Positions 7,965 to 16,482 of a stretch of 64,000 bases of DNA are shown here, piece by piece. Each line of letters starts with the position of its first letter. Positions within the stretch are counted from its first letter, which is position 1. Source of the stretch: Nitrospirales bacterium (GTDB taxonomy: Bacteria > Nitrospirota > Nitrospiria > Nitrospirales > UBA8639). The stretch covers positions 1 to 64,000 of the forward strand of contig JAJDBP010000016.1 of NCBI GenBank assembly GCA_029261295.1, written 5' to 3'. The notes under the pieces were generated by a model. The model saw only the letters and a list, made by a program, of their open reading frames with translations. It had not been told where the DNA came from and made no database searches. The position numbers and the translations under genes were made by a program.

Positions 7965-9347
7965 TTATGGGGAGGCGGGAGTTTCCAGCTTAAGAAATTT
8001 AAGTTTCTTCCAGAGGGTGACCCGGCTTACACCAAGAAGCTTGGCCGCTTCGGTTTTGTTTCCGCGAGCTTGCTGGAGGGCCTCTCGAATGCGAATTTCT
8101 TCGGCAGGGTCCAGAGAGGAAGAAGTGGTGGAAGGTAATGAGGTCTTTAGGGAGGGGCGTTGAATTTCTGGTGGAAGATCCCAAAGCGTAATGCAATTGT
8201 CTGCGACGGTCACAAACGCATGTTCAATCGCATTTTTAAGTTCGCGGACGTTCCCTGGCCAAGGATGTTCGTGAAGTCGTTGCAAGGCATCTTGCGCGAT
8301 TTCGTTGATGTCGCGATTGAAGGTCTTGGTATTGTCTTTCATGAAATGAGTAACCAAAAGAGGGATATCTTCGCGCCGTTCTCGGAGGGGTGGCAGGGTA
8401 ATTTCAAAGACATGAATACGGTAATAAAAATCTTCTCGCAAGGTGCCTGCAGCCATTAGCGTTTGTAAATTGCGATTCGTTGCCGTAATCAAGCGGACGT
8501 TCACCTTGATCGCGCGGTCATCCCCGACCCGGCGGACCTCGCTTTCCTGCAATACCCGAAGTAGCTTGAGTTGCAGTAATGGATTGGTGTCCCCGATTTC
8601 ATCCAAAAATAACGTGCCACCGTCCGCCGCTTGAAACACGCCGATCTTGTCTCGGATGGCGCCAGTGAATGCGCCCTTCACGTGACCAAACAATTCGCTT
8701 TCCAATAAGGTTTCAGGAATGGCGGAACAGTTAATCGCAAAAAAAGGTTTGTCTTTTCGGGCACTCAAGGCATGGATGGCTCGTGCGGCCAATTCTTTGC
8801 CGGTGCCGGATTCTCCAGTGAGCAGCACTGTGACATCGCTTTGGGCAGCCAGCCGTAATCGACGAAAGACTTCCTGCATTGCCAGGCTTTTGCCAATGAG
8901 CTGTTGAAAGGCTTCTCGTGATTTTGCCTGCTCTTCAAGAACCGCGATTTTTTGGTTGCTGAGAATAAAGGAGGTGAGATCGGTAAAGGTCCCTACTGCG
9001 CCTGCGACGTGTCCTTGCTCATCTCTCAGAATCGAGACATTGCCAAAGAGGTAGAGTTCTCTCCCGTCTTTGCCTAAAACCTTACATTCTTGATTACAGA
9101 TGCCCCAGGGATAGGGCGAGGGATTGTCGAGAAATTCTGTGAGAACTCGAAACCCCTTACAGTTCTGGCCTTCTAAAATGTGGCAGGATTGTCCAATGAC
9201 ATCATTGCCGGAATAGCCGGTGATCCGTGCCGCGCCACTGCTCCAGGCGACGATATGGCCCTTGGCATCGACGGTAAACACGCCGTCCGCCATCACGTCC
9301 AGCATGTTACTGAGGATGGCCGGATTTTTTCGGAAATCTAATTCCAT
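7965..9347 (-). CDS. Sigma-54-dependent activator with cysteine-bearing PAS domain (FisR-like role proposed)
   Basis: A 460-residue NtrC-family enhancer-binding protein. The N-terminal PAS domain (about 10-125) carries Cys55, Cys63, Cys84 and Cys88. A linker helix leads to the AAA+ domain (about 150-385) with Walker A GESGTGKE at 178-185, the sigma-54 contact loop GAFTGA at 225-230 and Walker B LFLDE at 246-250. A Fis-type helix-turn-helix ends the protein (about 420-452). All parts for open-complex activation are intact. FisR-type activators are known to sense persulfides through cysteines and switch on persulfide dioxygenase genes; position beside the CstB-like operon suggests the same here. 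Redox or other ligand sensing by the PAS domain remains possible. Confidence 0.94.
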   Translation of the reverse strand: MELDFRKNPAILSNMLDVMADGVFTVDAKGHIVAWSSGAARITGYSGNDVIGQSCHILEGQNCKGFRVLTEFLDNPSPYPWGICNQECKVLGKDGRELYLFGNVSILRDEQGHVAGAVGTFTDLTSFILSNQKIAVLEEQAKSREAFQQLIGKSLAMQEVFRRLRLAAQSDVTVLLTGESGTGKELAARAIHALSARKDKPFFAINCSAIPETLLESELFGHVKGAFTGAIRDKIGVFQAADGGTLFLDEIGDTNPLLQLKLLRVLQESEVRRVGDDRAIKVNVRLITATNRNLQTLMAAGTLREDFYYRIHVFEITLPPLRERREDIPLLVTHFMKDNTKTFNRDINEIAQDALQRLHEHPWPGNVRELKNAIEHAFVTVADNCITLWDLPPEIQRPSLKTSLPSTTSSSLDPAEEIRIREALQQARGNKTEAAKLLGVSRVTLWKKLKFLKLETPASP

Positions 9348-9420
9348 CAGATCAATGAAGAGAGCCGTGAAAATGATAGGAGGCGAGAGAGAATAATGAA
9401 TGGTGAAATGTCAGACCAGT

Positions 9421-9469
9421 GCGTAAGGACCCTAACGCAAGGATGAGGACGAATTGCCTATCCTTACGC
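9421..9469 (-). terminator. Weak hairpin between the 582-residue protein gene and the activator gene
   Basis: GCGTAAGGA (9421-9429) and TCCTTACGC (9461-9469) form a 9-bp stem with a 31-nt loop, downstream of the stop at 9503. No T-run follows. It may separate the two transcription units, but the support is modest. Confidence 0.3.
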
Positions 9470-9502
9470 CAGTCCCCTAACAGTCTTCGTCTATCTCTTG
9501 CC

Positions 9503-11251
9503 TTATCGTGCTGCCAATAACGATTGGAAGGTTGGATCGGTTTTGACGATTCCCTTGAGCGTATTGTTCTCCAGCATATAGGCCCAACCTTGTGGAGTCG
9601 TGCCAGGAATTTTTTCGTACCAATCTTTTGCTTGATGCAAGAGGCCCAACATGGCGGGATTGTCACGTGGCACCTGAAAAGCAAGGCTATAGGCCATGGC
9701 ATAGGCGGCCGTAAATTTATTCAAGGGATCTTTGGTCAGATCAAATGCTTTTTTGGCCGACTCATACCCTTTGTGGATATCAGGGTCGTCGAAATGCCGG
9801 TTCCATGCGACTTTCCCAATGCGAGCCCAAGCCAATTGCAATAACACTTCGGCACGCACTTCTACTTGTTCGACTGGTACGGCCGTGAGCAATTCTTGTG
9901 GAGCAGAAAGAGCAGCCATTTGGTCATTGACCCAACGATACGTAGAAATGAGATGTAAGCGATTATTGAAATCTCCTGGCTCAACTGAGGCTAAAGCCTC
10001 CATAACTGGAATCATGCGATAGAGATAATCCGCAGGAGTGGGTTCCGCTTTTCCTCCTGTCACCATGCCTAAGCCTAAATCAAAACGATCAGTTTGTGAT
10101 TTCACGGTCCAATACAATTCATTAAATCGCTCAGCTAATCTGACATTCTCAATGGGAATGCCATTGAGTCGTCCCCCAAAGCTCAACAGACCTTGGTACA
10201 GTTGATTGGCAAAGACACTCAATACCTGTTGATTGTTTGGGGCAATCATTAAGACACGATTGAGCTGCATGAGGGTATCTAATGGATTACCAGCGGCTTG
10301 TGCCTGTTTCACACCAGCGAGCGCGGCTGGAATTTGATCGTCAGGTCCAAACCATTTCGTTGAATGTTGGACGAATCCACCGGCATCAACAACAAAAGGA
10401 ATTGTGGTGCCATGGGGACCTTCAAGAGGAAGATCCAGGACCGCTTGATCAACGGGAAACCCCAATCGTTTGAGGTCCGAAAGCACGACCCATTTTACCT
10501 TCACCGATTGAATGACACGCTGGAATTTTTTGTAGGGCACCACCCAATCCGCAGATCCAGGTCCATTTGAAATCGGGGCGGTCAACGGATTCGGATAGGA
10601 AATAGTTGTGATGACAAAATTGGTAGGAGCCGCATGAACCGTACTCTCATCAGGCGAGGGAAAAGAGGCATGAGGCAAGGTTCCTGCTTCAACGGCTTCA
10701 ATGGTAAAAGGATGGTCGGGCTCATGCCGGGCGATGTCATGCATGACAAAAAATGATGGGGCCAGTTGCTTGCTCGATGTTTCGGCAATATAAAAGCGTT
10801 GAAAATCGACAAAATCCACTAACTTACCTGGTCCAGGCCATACATTATCTAACCCTCCATCGTGTTCATTCAGGAGTCGACTATGGGCGGCGGTACGGCG
10901 CTGAGCACACCATTCATAGACAGGGCTTAACGCGTCTGGAAAATTTCCGTCGACCAACAATTGTTGTTGAGCCATTTTCAACAAGCAGACAAAATCCCGT
11001 TGTCCGGCTGCAACACGATCATTCTTGCCAACGGCTTGCGCATATTCATTGATCGTCGCGAGCAATGCGTCTTGATTGGCCGCATGGGACTCGCTGGCCC
11101 AAGGGGTCATCGTCCCAAATAAGAACACGGTACCTAAGAGAAGTCCCATCTGAAATCTGCCGATGAAACCGGAGCCAAAAGAAGCCGAAAGACGATCAGC
11201 TCCGTCTGCAGGGATATTTTTTTCAATTAAGGGGTGACAAGCTGTACTCAT
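9503..11251 (-). CDS. Large secreted protein of unknown function
   Basis: A 582-residue protein I cannot assign to a family. The start has AGGAGGAG upstream, giving a long N terminus before a hydrophobic segment at about 34-50 and an Ala-rich cleavage region near residue 58, so it is probably exported. The first half is rich in aromatic and Pro residues with several short VVPYKKF-like blocks. The second half (about 310-582) is helical and resembles TPR/SEL1-like repeats, with MQLNRVLMIAPNNQQVL and repeated Ala/Leu helices. There is no obvious catalytic motif. It lies between a cupredoxin gene upstream (hairpin in between) and the sigma-54 activator gene downstream. Confidence 0.8.
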   Translation of the reverse strand: MSTACHPLIEKNIPADGADRLSASFGSGFIGRFQMGLLLGTVFLFGTMTPWASESHAANQDALLATINEYAQAVGKNDRVAAGQRDFVCLLKMAQQQLLVDGNFPDALSPVYEWCAQRRTAAHSRLLNEHDGGLDNVWPGPGKLVDFVDFQRFYIAETSSKQLAPSFFVMHDIARHEPDHPFTIEAVEAGTLPHASFPSPDESTVHAAPTNFVITTISYPNPLTAPISNGPGSADWVVPYKKFQRVIQSVKVKWVVLSDLKRLGFPVDQAVLDLPLEGPHGTTIPFVVDAGGFVQHSTKWFGPDDQIPAALAGVKQAQAAGNPLDTLMQLNRVLMIAPNNQQVLSVFANQLYQGLLSFGGRLNGIPIENVRLAERFNELYWTVKSQTDRFDLGLGMVTGGKAEPTPADYLYRMIPVMEALASVEPGDFNNRLHLISTYRWVNDQMAALSAPQELLTAVPVEQVEVRAEVLLQLAWARIGKVAWNRHFDDPDIHKGYESAKKAFDLTKDPLNKFTAAYAMAYSLAFQVPRDNPAMLGLLHQAKDWYEKIPGTTPQGWAYMLENNTLKGIVKTDPTFQSLLAAR

Positions 11252-11304
11252 GGATCCGAACTCCTCCTCAAAAACATGTTGAATGAAAAGTATCTAGTAA
11301 TCTT

Positions 11305-11323
11305 CCGAGGTAAAAACCCTCGG
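11305..11323 (-). terminator. Short intercistronic hairpin
   Basis: CCGAGG and CCTCGG form a 6-bp stem with a 7-nt loop, starting 12 bp past the cupredoxin stop codon. There is no following T-run. It may reduce read-through from the cupredoxin gene into the 582-residue protein gene. Confidence 0.35.
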
Positions 11324-11334
11324 TGGCAAAGCAA

Positions 11335-11829
11335 TCACTGTACCATACCAAGATTCTCACGCACTACGATGGTACCGCGCATTACATGCCCTGGTAAATC
11401 GCAGAAATAGGGGTATGTCCCTGGACGAACTGGCGTAAAGACGATTTCTGTTTGTCCTCGGGTCGGTAGGAGCACCCGGATAAAACCTTCTTTGGCGAAT
11501 TGCGGAGCCCCATTCCCACTTACGGCCACATGGGAATCAGCGAGTAACCCCACGGGCACAAAGGCATGTAGTTCGGTATCTAAATTTTTCAAGATCAATC
11601 GTGTTTGTTGACCAACCGGGATCGTCAATGATTCTGGCTGAAACGCACGATGGCGAATATGAATGATTTGTTCGAGCACCTCGAGCTTTGGACTTGGATC
11701 AAGTCGGGCGGGTGTGGCACTCCATGCGGAAAAAACGGGTGAAACACATAGGAAACTGGTCAGGCACAAAGAGGTGGCGACGAGTCGGAGACGGGAAAAG
11801 CATGGGAATTGAGACAATAATATAGTCAT
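11335..11829 (-). CDS. Secreted cupredoxin (blue-copper protein)
   Basis: A 164-residue periplasmic copper protein. A signal peptide covers about residues 1-37. The cupredoxin fold follows with the complete type 1 copper set: His88 in TELHAF, then Cys143, His148 and Met150 in YFCDLPGHVMRG. The spacing resembles plastocyanin-like and nitrosocyanin-adjacent families with CxxxxHxM. It probably shuttles electrons in the periplasm or stores copper. It is followed 83 bp downstream by the 582-residue secreted-protein gene. Two further cupredoxins occur in the window (43386-43871 and 45064-45441). Confidence 0.92.
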   Translation of the reverse strand: MTILLSQFPCFSRLRLVATSLCLTSFLCVSPVFSAWSATPARLDPSPKLEVLEQIIHIRHRAFQPESLTIPVGQQTRLILKNLDTELHAFVPVGLLADSHVAVSGNGAPQFAKEGFIRVLLPTRGQTEIVFTPVRPGTYPYFCDLPGHVMRGTIVVRENLGMVQ

Positions 11830-12023
11830 GGGACATTATACTGGCTAGCTTCTGTGGGGCGAAAGATATGCGAAAGGGGGTGGAGTAGTTTTCTGGCAAA
11901 ATCTTGAAATAAAAGCCTAGGTAAAAAGCACTATTATTGAAATGGTATTCAATATGTGAGGAGAAAACCTTAAGATATTGACGAACCAGCCGAAAAATCT
12001 CGTGAAAGGAGAAAAGGGAAAGA

Positions 12024-12191
12024 ATGAATCCAATTGCGGCTTTTATTGCCAATAATACCCCAACCATGATTTTGGGAGTGGTACTCGTTATGGGCGTGTT
12101 GATCTTTGCCTGGTTTGATTATAGACGGACCTCCCGCTTACCCCATTTGGGCATGGTCATGGTCAAAAATCGGTTGAAGAGCTCTAATTAA
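12024..12191 (+). CDS. Small single-span membrane protein (55 residues)
   Basis: This frame is too short for most gene finders. It starts with ATG after a purine-rich stretch with GGAG and AAGGGAAAG. The protein has one strong membrane helix at about 15-31 (rich in Leu, Val, Met, Ile) and a basic tail containing YRRTSRL and KNRLK, so it should sit with its C terminus in the cytoplasm. The distribution of charged and hydrophobic residues looks like a real small membrane protein rather than noise. It is divergent from the cupredoxin gene. No function can be assigned. Confidence 0.55.
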   Translation: MNPIAAFIANNTPTMILGVVLVMGVLIFAWFDYRRTSRLPHLGMVMVKNRLKSSN

Positions 12192-12378
12192 GGGGCCTCA
12201 TATCTTCGAAGTTCCTAAGACTCTCCCCTTTTCCTGACATCTTACCCAAGAACAGCACAAGGTATAATTAGGTTCTACCCTGGAAGGGGGGAATCCCAAT
12301 TCGTGCATTTTTCTAAAGATCAATGCCCGCAAAGAACGAGGGACATGTTGGGTAGGGATATGGGGGTTGAGAAGGTGC

Positions 12379-12588
12379 TTAGTGAATATTGTGGTTTGAT
12401 GGAGACTTCGAAGAATGGGGGAAGGGAGCGACTGTTCGACGAAGAAGGGTTCGACGATACCCATGACGCAGACGGAGCGCATGATTGCGACAAATTCCAT
12501 GAGATATTTGGCCAGGCAAACGTCCAGCCATCTTTTCATAAATATCTTGTTGGCCTTCTTGCTCACACCATGCACAAATCTGAATCAT
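12379..12588 (-). CDS. Small CxxC protein
   Basis: A 69-residue hydrophilic protein. It opens with the CAWCEQEG motif and has SHGICRNHALRL about 25 residues later, a pattern I know from small uncharacterised proteins where two cysteine motifs (CxWC and SHGIC) probably hold a metal. The second motif here has CRNH in place of CxxC, giving a possible Cys3His site. GGAG lies 7 nt before the ATG at 12588; another ATG at 12600 lacks such a site. The opposite-strand frame over the same bases shows no such motif. Function unknown. Confidence 0.6.
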   Translation of the reverse strand: MIQICAWCEQEGQQDIYEKMAGRLPGQISHGICRNHALRLRHGYRRTLLRRTVAPFPHSSKSPSNHNIH

Positions 12589-12600
12589 ACGCTGCTCCAT

Positions 12601-12886
12601 CGAGGGTTTGGATGAATGGCTCTGTACTCATGTTGATATGATAAGAAGACTAAGCAAGATCAACGCCAGCAAGTTCTCTCAATGAAATTTCCCAAAAACA
12701 CAGGGGTTTCCCACATTCCCATTACATTCAAGACTGTTCCATGGGACAAACCGATACACCAGTGAATCGAAAGAGATACAGAAATTTTTATCTTCCTTTG
12801 AGGTTTTTAAGAATTACTTTCTGGAGAATTGAGATGTCTGAATTGAAAAGTTGCTGAATGGATGCCCCTAACCAGATAATACTGCC
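12601..12886. other. Intergenic region before selO
   Basis: A 286-bp AT-rich gap between divergent genes. It should hold the selO promoter and that of the small CxxC protein, but I see no inverted repeat or clear -35/-10 pair that I would assign. Confidence 0.4.
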
Positions 12887-14356
12887 ATGAATAAAATTGA
12901 AGACCTTTCCTTTGACAATACCTATGCGAAGTTGCCCGAAGTGTTTTGGGAACGAGTGAAGCCGACGCCGTTTCCGAATCCATATGTGGTGAGTGTGAAT
13001 CCCAGTGCTGCGGATTTGCTGAATTTAGATCCTGGGGAATTCTCACGGTCTGACTTCGCGGAATATTTTTGTGGTGCGAAACTACTGTCGGGGAGCGATC
13101 CGATTGCGATGCTGTATTCGGGCCATCAGTTCGGCCATTATGTGCCTCAGCTGGGTGATGGGCGTGCGATCATGCTGGGCGAGGTCAAAAATGACCAAGG
13201 CGAACCGTGGGAACTGCAACTTAAAGGTGCAGGACTTACACGGTTTTCACGCGATGGAGACGGGCGTGCCGTCCTGCGCTCGACGATACGAGAGTATCTC
13301 TGTGGCGAAGCCATGCATGGGTTAGGCATTCCCACGACTCGTAGTTTGTGCATTGTGGCGGGTGAAGAAATCGTCTTGCGAGAATTGCCTGAACCAGGCG
13401 CGATGCTCTTGCGCATGGCTCCATCCCATGTTCGGTTTGGCTCGTTCGAAGTTTTTCATTATCGACGCCAACATGAGTACTTAAAACTCTTAGCTGACTA
13501 TGTGGTTGATCATCATTATCCGCATGTCCGTGAAGCAGAGAATCCTTATGCCCGACTGTTGCATGAAGTGGCCATGCGGACTGGTCATATGGTGGCCCAA
13601 TGGCAGGCTGTGGGTTGGGCGCATGGAGTGCTCAACACCGACAATATGTCTATCTTAGGGTTAACGATGGATTATGGTCCGTTTGGATTTATGGAACGAT
13701 ACGATCCTACGTTTATTTGTAACCATTCTGATCACCAGGGTCGGTATTCCTTTCAACATCAGCCGGATATTGGCTATTGGAATATTCGTGCTTTGGCGCA
13801 AGCCTTGTCTGTGTTAATCGATGAGGACGCACTGAAATTGGCTCCGCAACTGTATGAACAGGCCATGCTGGAGAAGTATGCTGAATTGATGCGAGGTAAA
13901 CTTGGATTAGTTGAAACCCACGCGGGCGATGATAAACTTCTGACAGACCTTCTGAATATGATGGATTCCAGCCGAACGGATTACACCACGTTCTTCCGGA
14001 CATTGGGGGCTTTCCAGCAGGAATCTGCTTCTGCCAATGGAGCCCTTCGGGATTTCTTTCTCAATAGGGATGTTTTTGATGATTGGGCTGGTCGTTATCG
14101 CGAACGGTTATTGGCTGAGAAAAGCCAGGATGCTGAACGGAAGGTTCGCATGGATCGAGTGAATCCCAAATATGTCCTGCGGAATCATTTGGCGGAACGG
14201 GCAATTCAGTTAGCCACACGAGAGAAAGACTATTCAGAAATCGACCGACTTTTGGAACTGCTCAGTCATCCGTTTACCGAGCAGCCCGGGATGGAGGGCT
14301 ATGCCTGTCCGGCTCCAGATGATAGCCCTCAAATCATCGTGAGTTGCTCTTCTTAG
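12887..14356 (+). CDS. selO: Protein adenylyltransferase SelO (YdiU family)
   Basis: A 489-residue pseudokinase-fold enzyme known to AMPylate proteins in redox homeostasis. The family blocks are all present: SGHQFGHYVPQLGDGRAIMLGE, the LQLKGAGLTRFSRDGDGRAVLRS nucleotide-binding loop, HGVLNTDNMSILGLTMDYGPFGFMERYDP and the NIRALAQAL helix. The C terminus ends VSCSS, so the residue that is selenocysteine in animal SelO is cysteine here, as in E. coli YdiU. Length is normal. It is a lone gene, followed by an inverted-repeat element; the ribosome-binding site is weak. Confidence 0.96.
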   Translation: MNKIEDLSFDNTYAKLPEVFWERVKPTPFPNPYVVSVNPSAADLLNLDPGEFSRSDFAEYFCGAKLLSGSDPIAMLYSGHQFGHYVPQLGDGRAIMLGEVKNDQGEPWELQLKGAGLTRFSRDGDGRAVLRSTIREYLCGEAMHGLGIPTTRSLCIVAGEEIVLRELPEPGAMLLRMAPSHVRFGSFEVFHYRRQHEYLKLLADYVVDHHYPHVREAENPYARLLHEVAMRTGHMVAQWQAVGWAHGVLNTDNMSILGLTMDYGPFGFMERYDPTFICNHSDHQGRYSFQHQPDIGYWNIRALAQALSVLIDEDALKLAPQLYEQAMLEKYAELMRGKLGLVETHAGDDKLLTDLLNMMDSSRTDYTTFFRTLGAFQQESASANGALRDFFLNRDVFDDWAGRYRERLLAEKSQDAERKVRMDRVNPKYVLRNHLAERAIQLATREKDYSEIDRLLELLSHPFTEQPGMEGYACPAPDDSPQIIVSCSS

Positions 14357-14409
14357 CCTGTCTGAAGGACTGTTTCACCATCCTTACAGTGGGCTTAATA
14401 TTCCTCTGT

Positions 14410-14539
14410 CCCCCGCCTTTGTAAGGCGGGGTTAGGGGAGGTAGAAGCCAGGGGTCAGGCTATTAGGTTCTTGTCTATAGATTAGCAATAATTGGAAAAC
14501 TCTACCCCACCTTAGTCCTCCCCTTACAAAGGGGAGGAG
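14410..14539. repeat. MITE-like inverted-repeat element
   Basis: Two arms of about 36 bp, at 14410-14445 and 14501-14539, are imperfect inverted copies of each other. Each arm is itself a palindrome (CCCCGCCTTTGTAAGGCGGGG on the left, CCTCCCCTTACAAAGGGGAGG on the right) next to GTTAGGGGAGG or its variant. About 55 bp of AT-rich DNA lies between. Such GC-rich arms flanking a short spacer are typical of dispersed non-autonomous repeats in many genomes. It fills the gap between selO and the next gene and could act as a terminator. Confidence 0.7.
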
Positions 14540-14560
14540 ACTTGAAATGCGATTGTAGAT

Positions 14561-15244
14561 ATGCGTCTGATTTTTCTATCAATCATATTAATAGCGCTGG
14601 TGCTAGGCCCGCAGTTGTGGGTGTGGTGGGTGTTTAAACAGTACAGGCAACCGCGAGAAGATTGGCCTGGAACGGGTGGTGAACTGGCGCGCCATTTATT
14701 GAATCGATTTGGCCTGCAGGAGGTGCGCGTTGAACCAACGCCAATAGGGGATCATTACAATCCTGAAACAAAATTCGTGGGCTTGCTACCGCAGCATTAC
14801 AATGGGAAGTCCTTAACCGCAGCAGTCATTGCGGCGCATGAAGTGGGGCATGCATTACAGGATCATGATGGGTATCAACTCTTGAAAGATCGGACGCAGT
14901 TAATCAAGGTCGCCCAGAAAGCCGAAAAAGTGGGGTCATACTTAATGTTGGGAATGCCCATCTTGGCCGGAATTACGCGAATTCCCGCAGTAGGACTCGC
15001 CGTGTTAGTGGTCGCTATTGGGACAATGAGTGTGTCGGCCTTGGTTCATCTCATCACCTTGCCTGTGGAATGGAATGCCAGTTTTCGTCGGGCCTTGCCT
15101 ATTCTTGAAGAAGGTGGCTATCTAGCGCCCACCGATATGGAAGGCGCTCGACGTATTCTTAAAGCGGCAGCGTTAACCTATGTCGCTTCTTCGCTGTTTA
15201 GCCTCGTAAATATGTGGCGATGGATTCGCCTCATCCGCCGATAA
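14561..15244 (+). CDS. Membrane zinc metallopeptidase (YugP family)
   Basis: A 227-residue integral membrane protein of the neutral zinc peptidase family PF04298. A first membrane helix covers about residues 3-25. The zinc motif HEVGHALQDHDGYQ is at 93-106. Two or three more helices lie at about 123-165 and 203-220, and the conserved LPVEWNASFRRAL region follows at about 168-182. Substrates are not known for this family. The gene begins right after the inverted-repeat element, so its promoter must lie within or beside that repeat. No partner gene is adjacent; an HNH gene faces it. Confidence 0.92.
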   Translation: MRLIFLSIILIALVLGPQLWVWWVFKQYRQPREDWPGTGGELARHLLNRFGLQEVRVEPTPIGDHYNPETKFVGLLPQHYNGKSLTAAVIAAHEVGHALQDHDGYQLLKDRTQLIKVAQKAEKVGSYLMLGMPILAGITRIPAVGLAVLVVAIGTMSVSALVHLITLPVEWNASFRRALPILEEGGYLAPTDMEGARRILKAAALTYVASSLFSLVNMWRWIRLIRR

Positions 15245-15282
15245 TTTTTGCTGATGTAAAAGTTCTTCGAAAGTCTCAAAAA

Positions 15283-15612
15283 TCAATCAGAGTTCAAATC
15301 GTCCTGGGCGGTTTTTAAGCGATCCAACAACGTTTCGACTGGCGTGTCCAACTGTTTTTTCTTGTTACAGGTAGGACAGGCAGGGACGATATTCCCTTTG
15401 GTGCTTTTGCCTCCTCGGGCGAGAGGCACGAGATGGTCCATAGTGAGATTGTCTGCTCCCACCAATTGTTGGCAGAAGTGGCAGAGGCCTTTTTGTAAGT
15501 GTGCTTCCCACCAAGAAGATTTCCGAAGTTTTTTGGCTTTATCTCGCTCAAGTTTGATGTGCCGTTGAACGGTATCATGATCCCCGAGATCGTAGAAGTT
15601 TTCTGTGGTCAT
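15283..15612 (-). CDS. HNH-family nuclease-like protein
   Basis: A 109-residue protein with a compact HNH fold: Cys44-x2-Cys47, Asp59-His60, Asn74 and Cys79-x2-Cys82, which give one structural zinc site and the catalytic His and Asn. A charged helical region precedes it. Small stand-alone HNH proteins of this kind are common and often of unknown target; no intron, restriction modification gene or phage genes are adjacent. It is convergent with the zinc peptidase gene, with 38 bp between the stops. Confidence 0.85.
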   Translation of the reverse strand: MTTENFYDLGDHDTVQRHIKLERDKAKKLRKSSWWEAHLQKGLCHFCQQLVGADNLTMDHLVPLARGGKSTKGNIVPACPTCNKKKQLDTPVETLLDRLKTAQDDLNSD

Positions 15613-15827
15613 TAATCGTGGGCTGTGGTTACCGAGTATTGAAATAAAGAAGGATTCTACTCCTTGTCGTGTATCTTTGAAAGAATTTCTTTCATGAAGA
15701 TATTGGCAAAACTTATCTGAAAGGAATGAATGTTTCCAATAGGAAGATTCAGCGAAAGGGGAGCCGATGATTCAAATGCACGGGGTTTGGATGATATACT
15801 AAGAAAATCTATGGGAAGGGTGGTGCG

Positions 15828-16466
15828 ATGAGAACACAGAAATATCTCTTACATTGGACAGCCGCAAGTGGTGTAGTCGCAACGTTTCTGTTCTGCCAAC
15901 TGGCTTTGCCTGTCTGGGCTTCCCCGGGAACAGAAGTCTTTCAGGGTTTTACCCAACATATCAGTAACCAAATTGGCAAAGATAAACTGGCGTTCGCCGA
16001 GGCTGATACGTGCACGGCTTGGTTTTATAAAAAAATGGGGAAGAAGCCACCCCCAGCTGCCGCGATTGAGAAGATTCATTTTGTGCCCATATCACAACCA
16101 AACACGACTGCCGATTGTGCCACACGATATCCAAAAGGTTTAGAGGCAGCTCGGGCAGATTTTGGGGAGACTCAGCAACGACTTTCGTTTAGTCTGACGT
16201 TTTTCCAAATGGCGCTCGTCAGTGATAAAGACGATGATCACGCCTACAACACGCAAGAAATGCAAGATGTGTTAGAGGCTTTTGATCGAACCTACCGCAG
16301 CGGGCAATCAGTTGATCAGTATGTGAGCCAACTGATTGGGTTGTTTGATCACAATCAGCCAGAAGTGCAGTTCCCTGCATTGATGAATAGTATGCAAGCC
16401 CTCATGAATAAAGGGTATCGATTTACCAAGGTGGATCAGGCGGCTTTGAATCGAGAGCTCGAATAG
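15828..16466 (+). CDS. Secreted protein of unknown function
   Basis: A 212-residue protein with a signal peptide (about 1-31, ending WAS). The mature part is mostly helical with acidic patches; CysCys pairs occur at ADTCTAW and TADCATRY, probably one disulfide. A KDDDHAYNTQEMQDVLEAF segment looks like an EF-hand-type calcium loop followed by a helix, but only one such loop is seen. GGAAGGGTGG before the ATG supports the start. It is convergent with the HEAT-repeat gene, with only 16 bp between stops. I cannot name its function. Confidence 0.75.
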   Translation: MRTQKYLLHWTAASGVVATFLFCQLALPVWASPGTEVFQGFTQHISNQIGKDKLAFAEADTCTAWFYKKMGKKPPPAAAIEKIHFVPISQPNTTADCATRYPKGLEAARADFGETQQRLSFSLTFFQMALVSDKDDDHAYNTQEMQDVLEAFDRTYRSGQSVDQYVSQLIGLFDHNQPEVQFPALMNSMQALMNKGYRFTKVDQAALNRELE

Positions 16467-16482
16467 TTCGACGAGATCGCCT

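Noticed and set aside
12303-12641. 112-codon plus frame over the small CxxC gene
   Set aside because: The opposite strand has clear CxxC and SHGIC motifs and a better start; this frame is its shadow.
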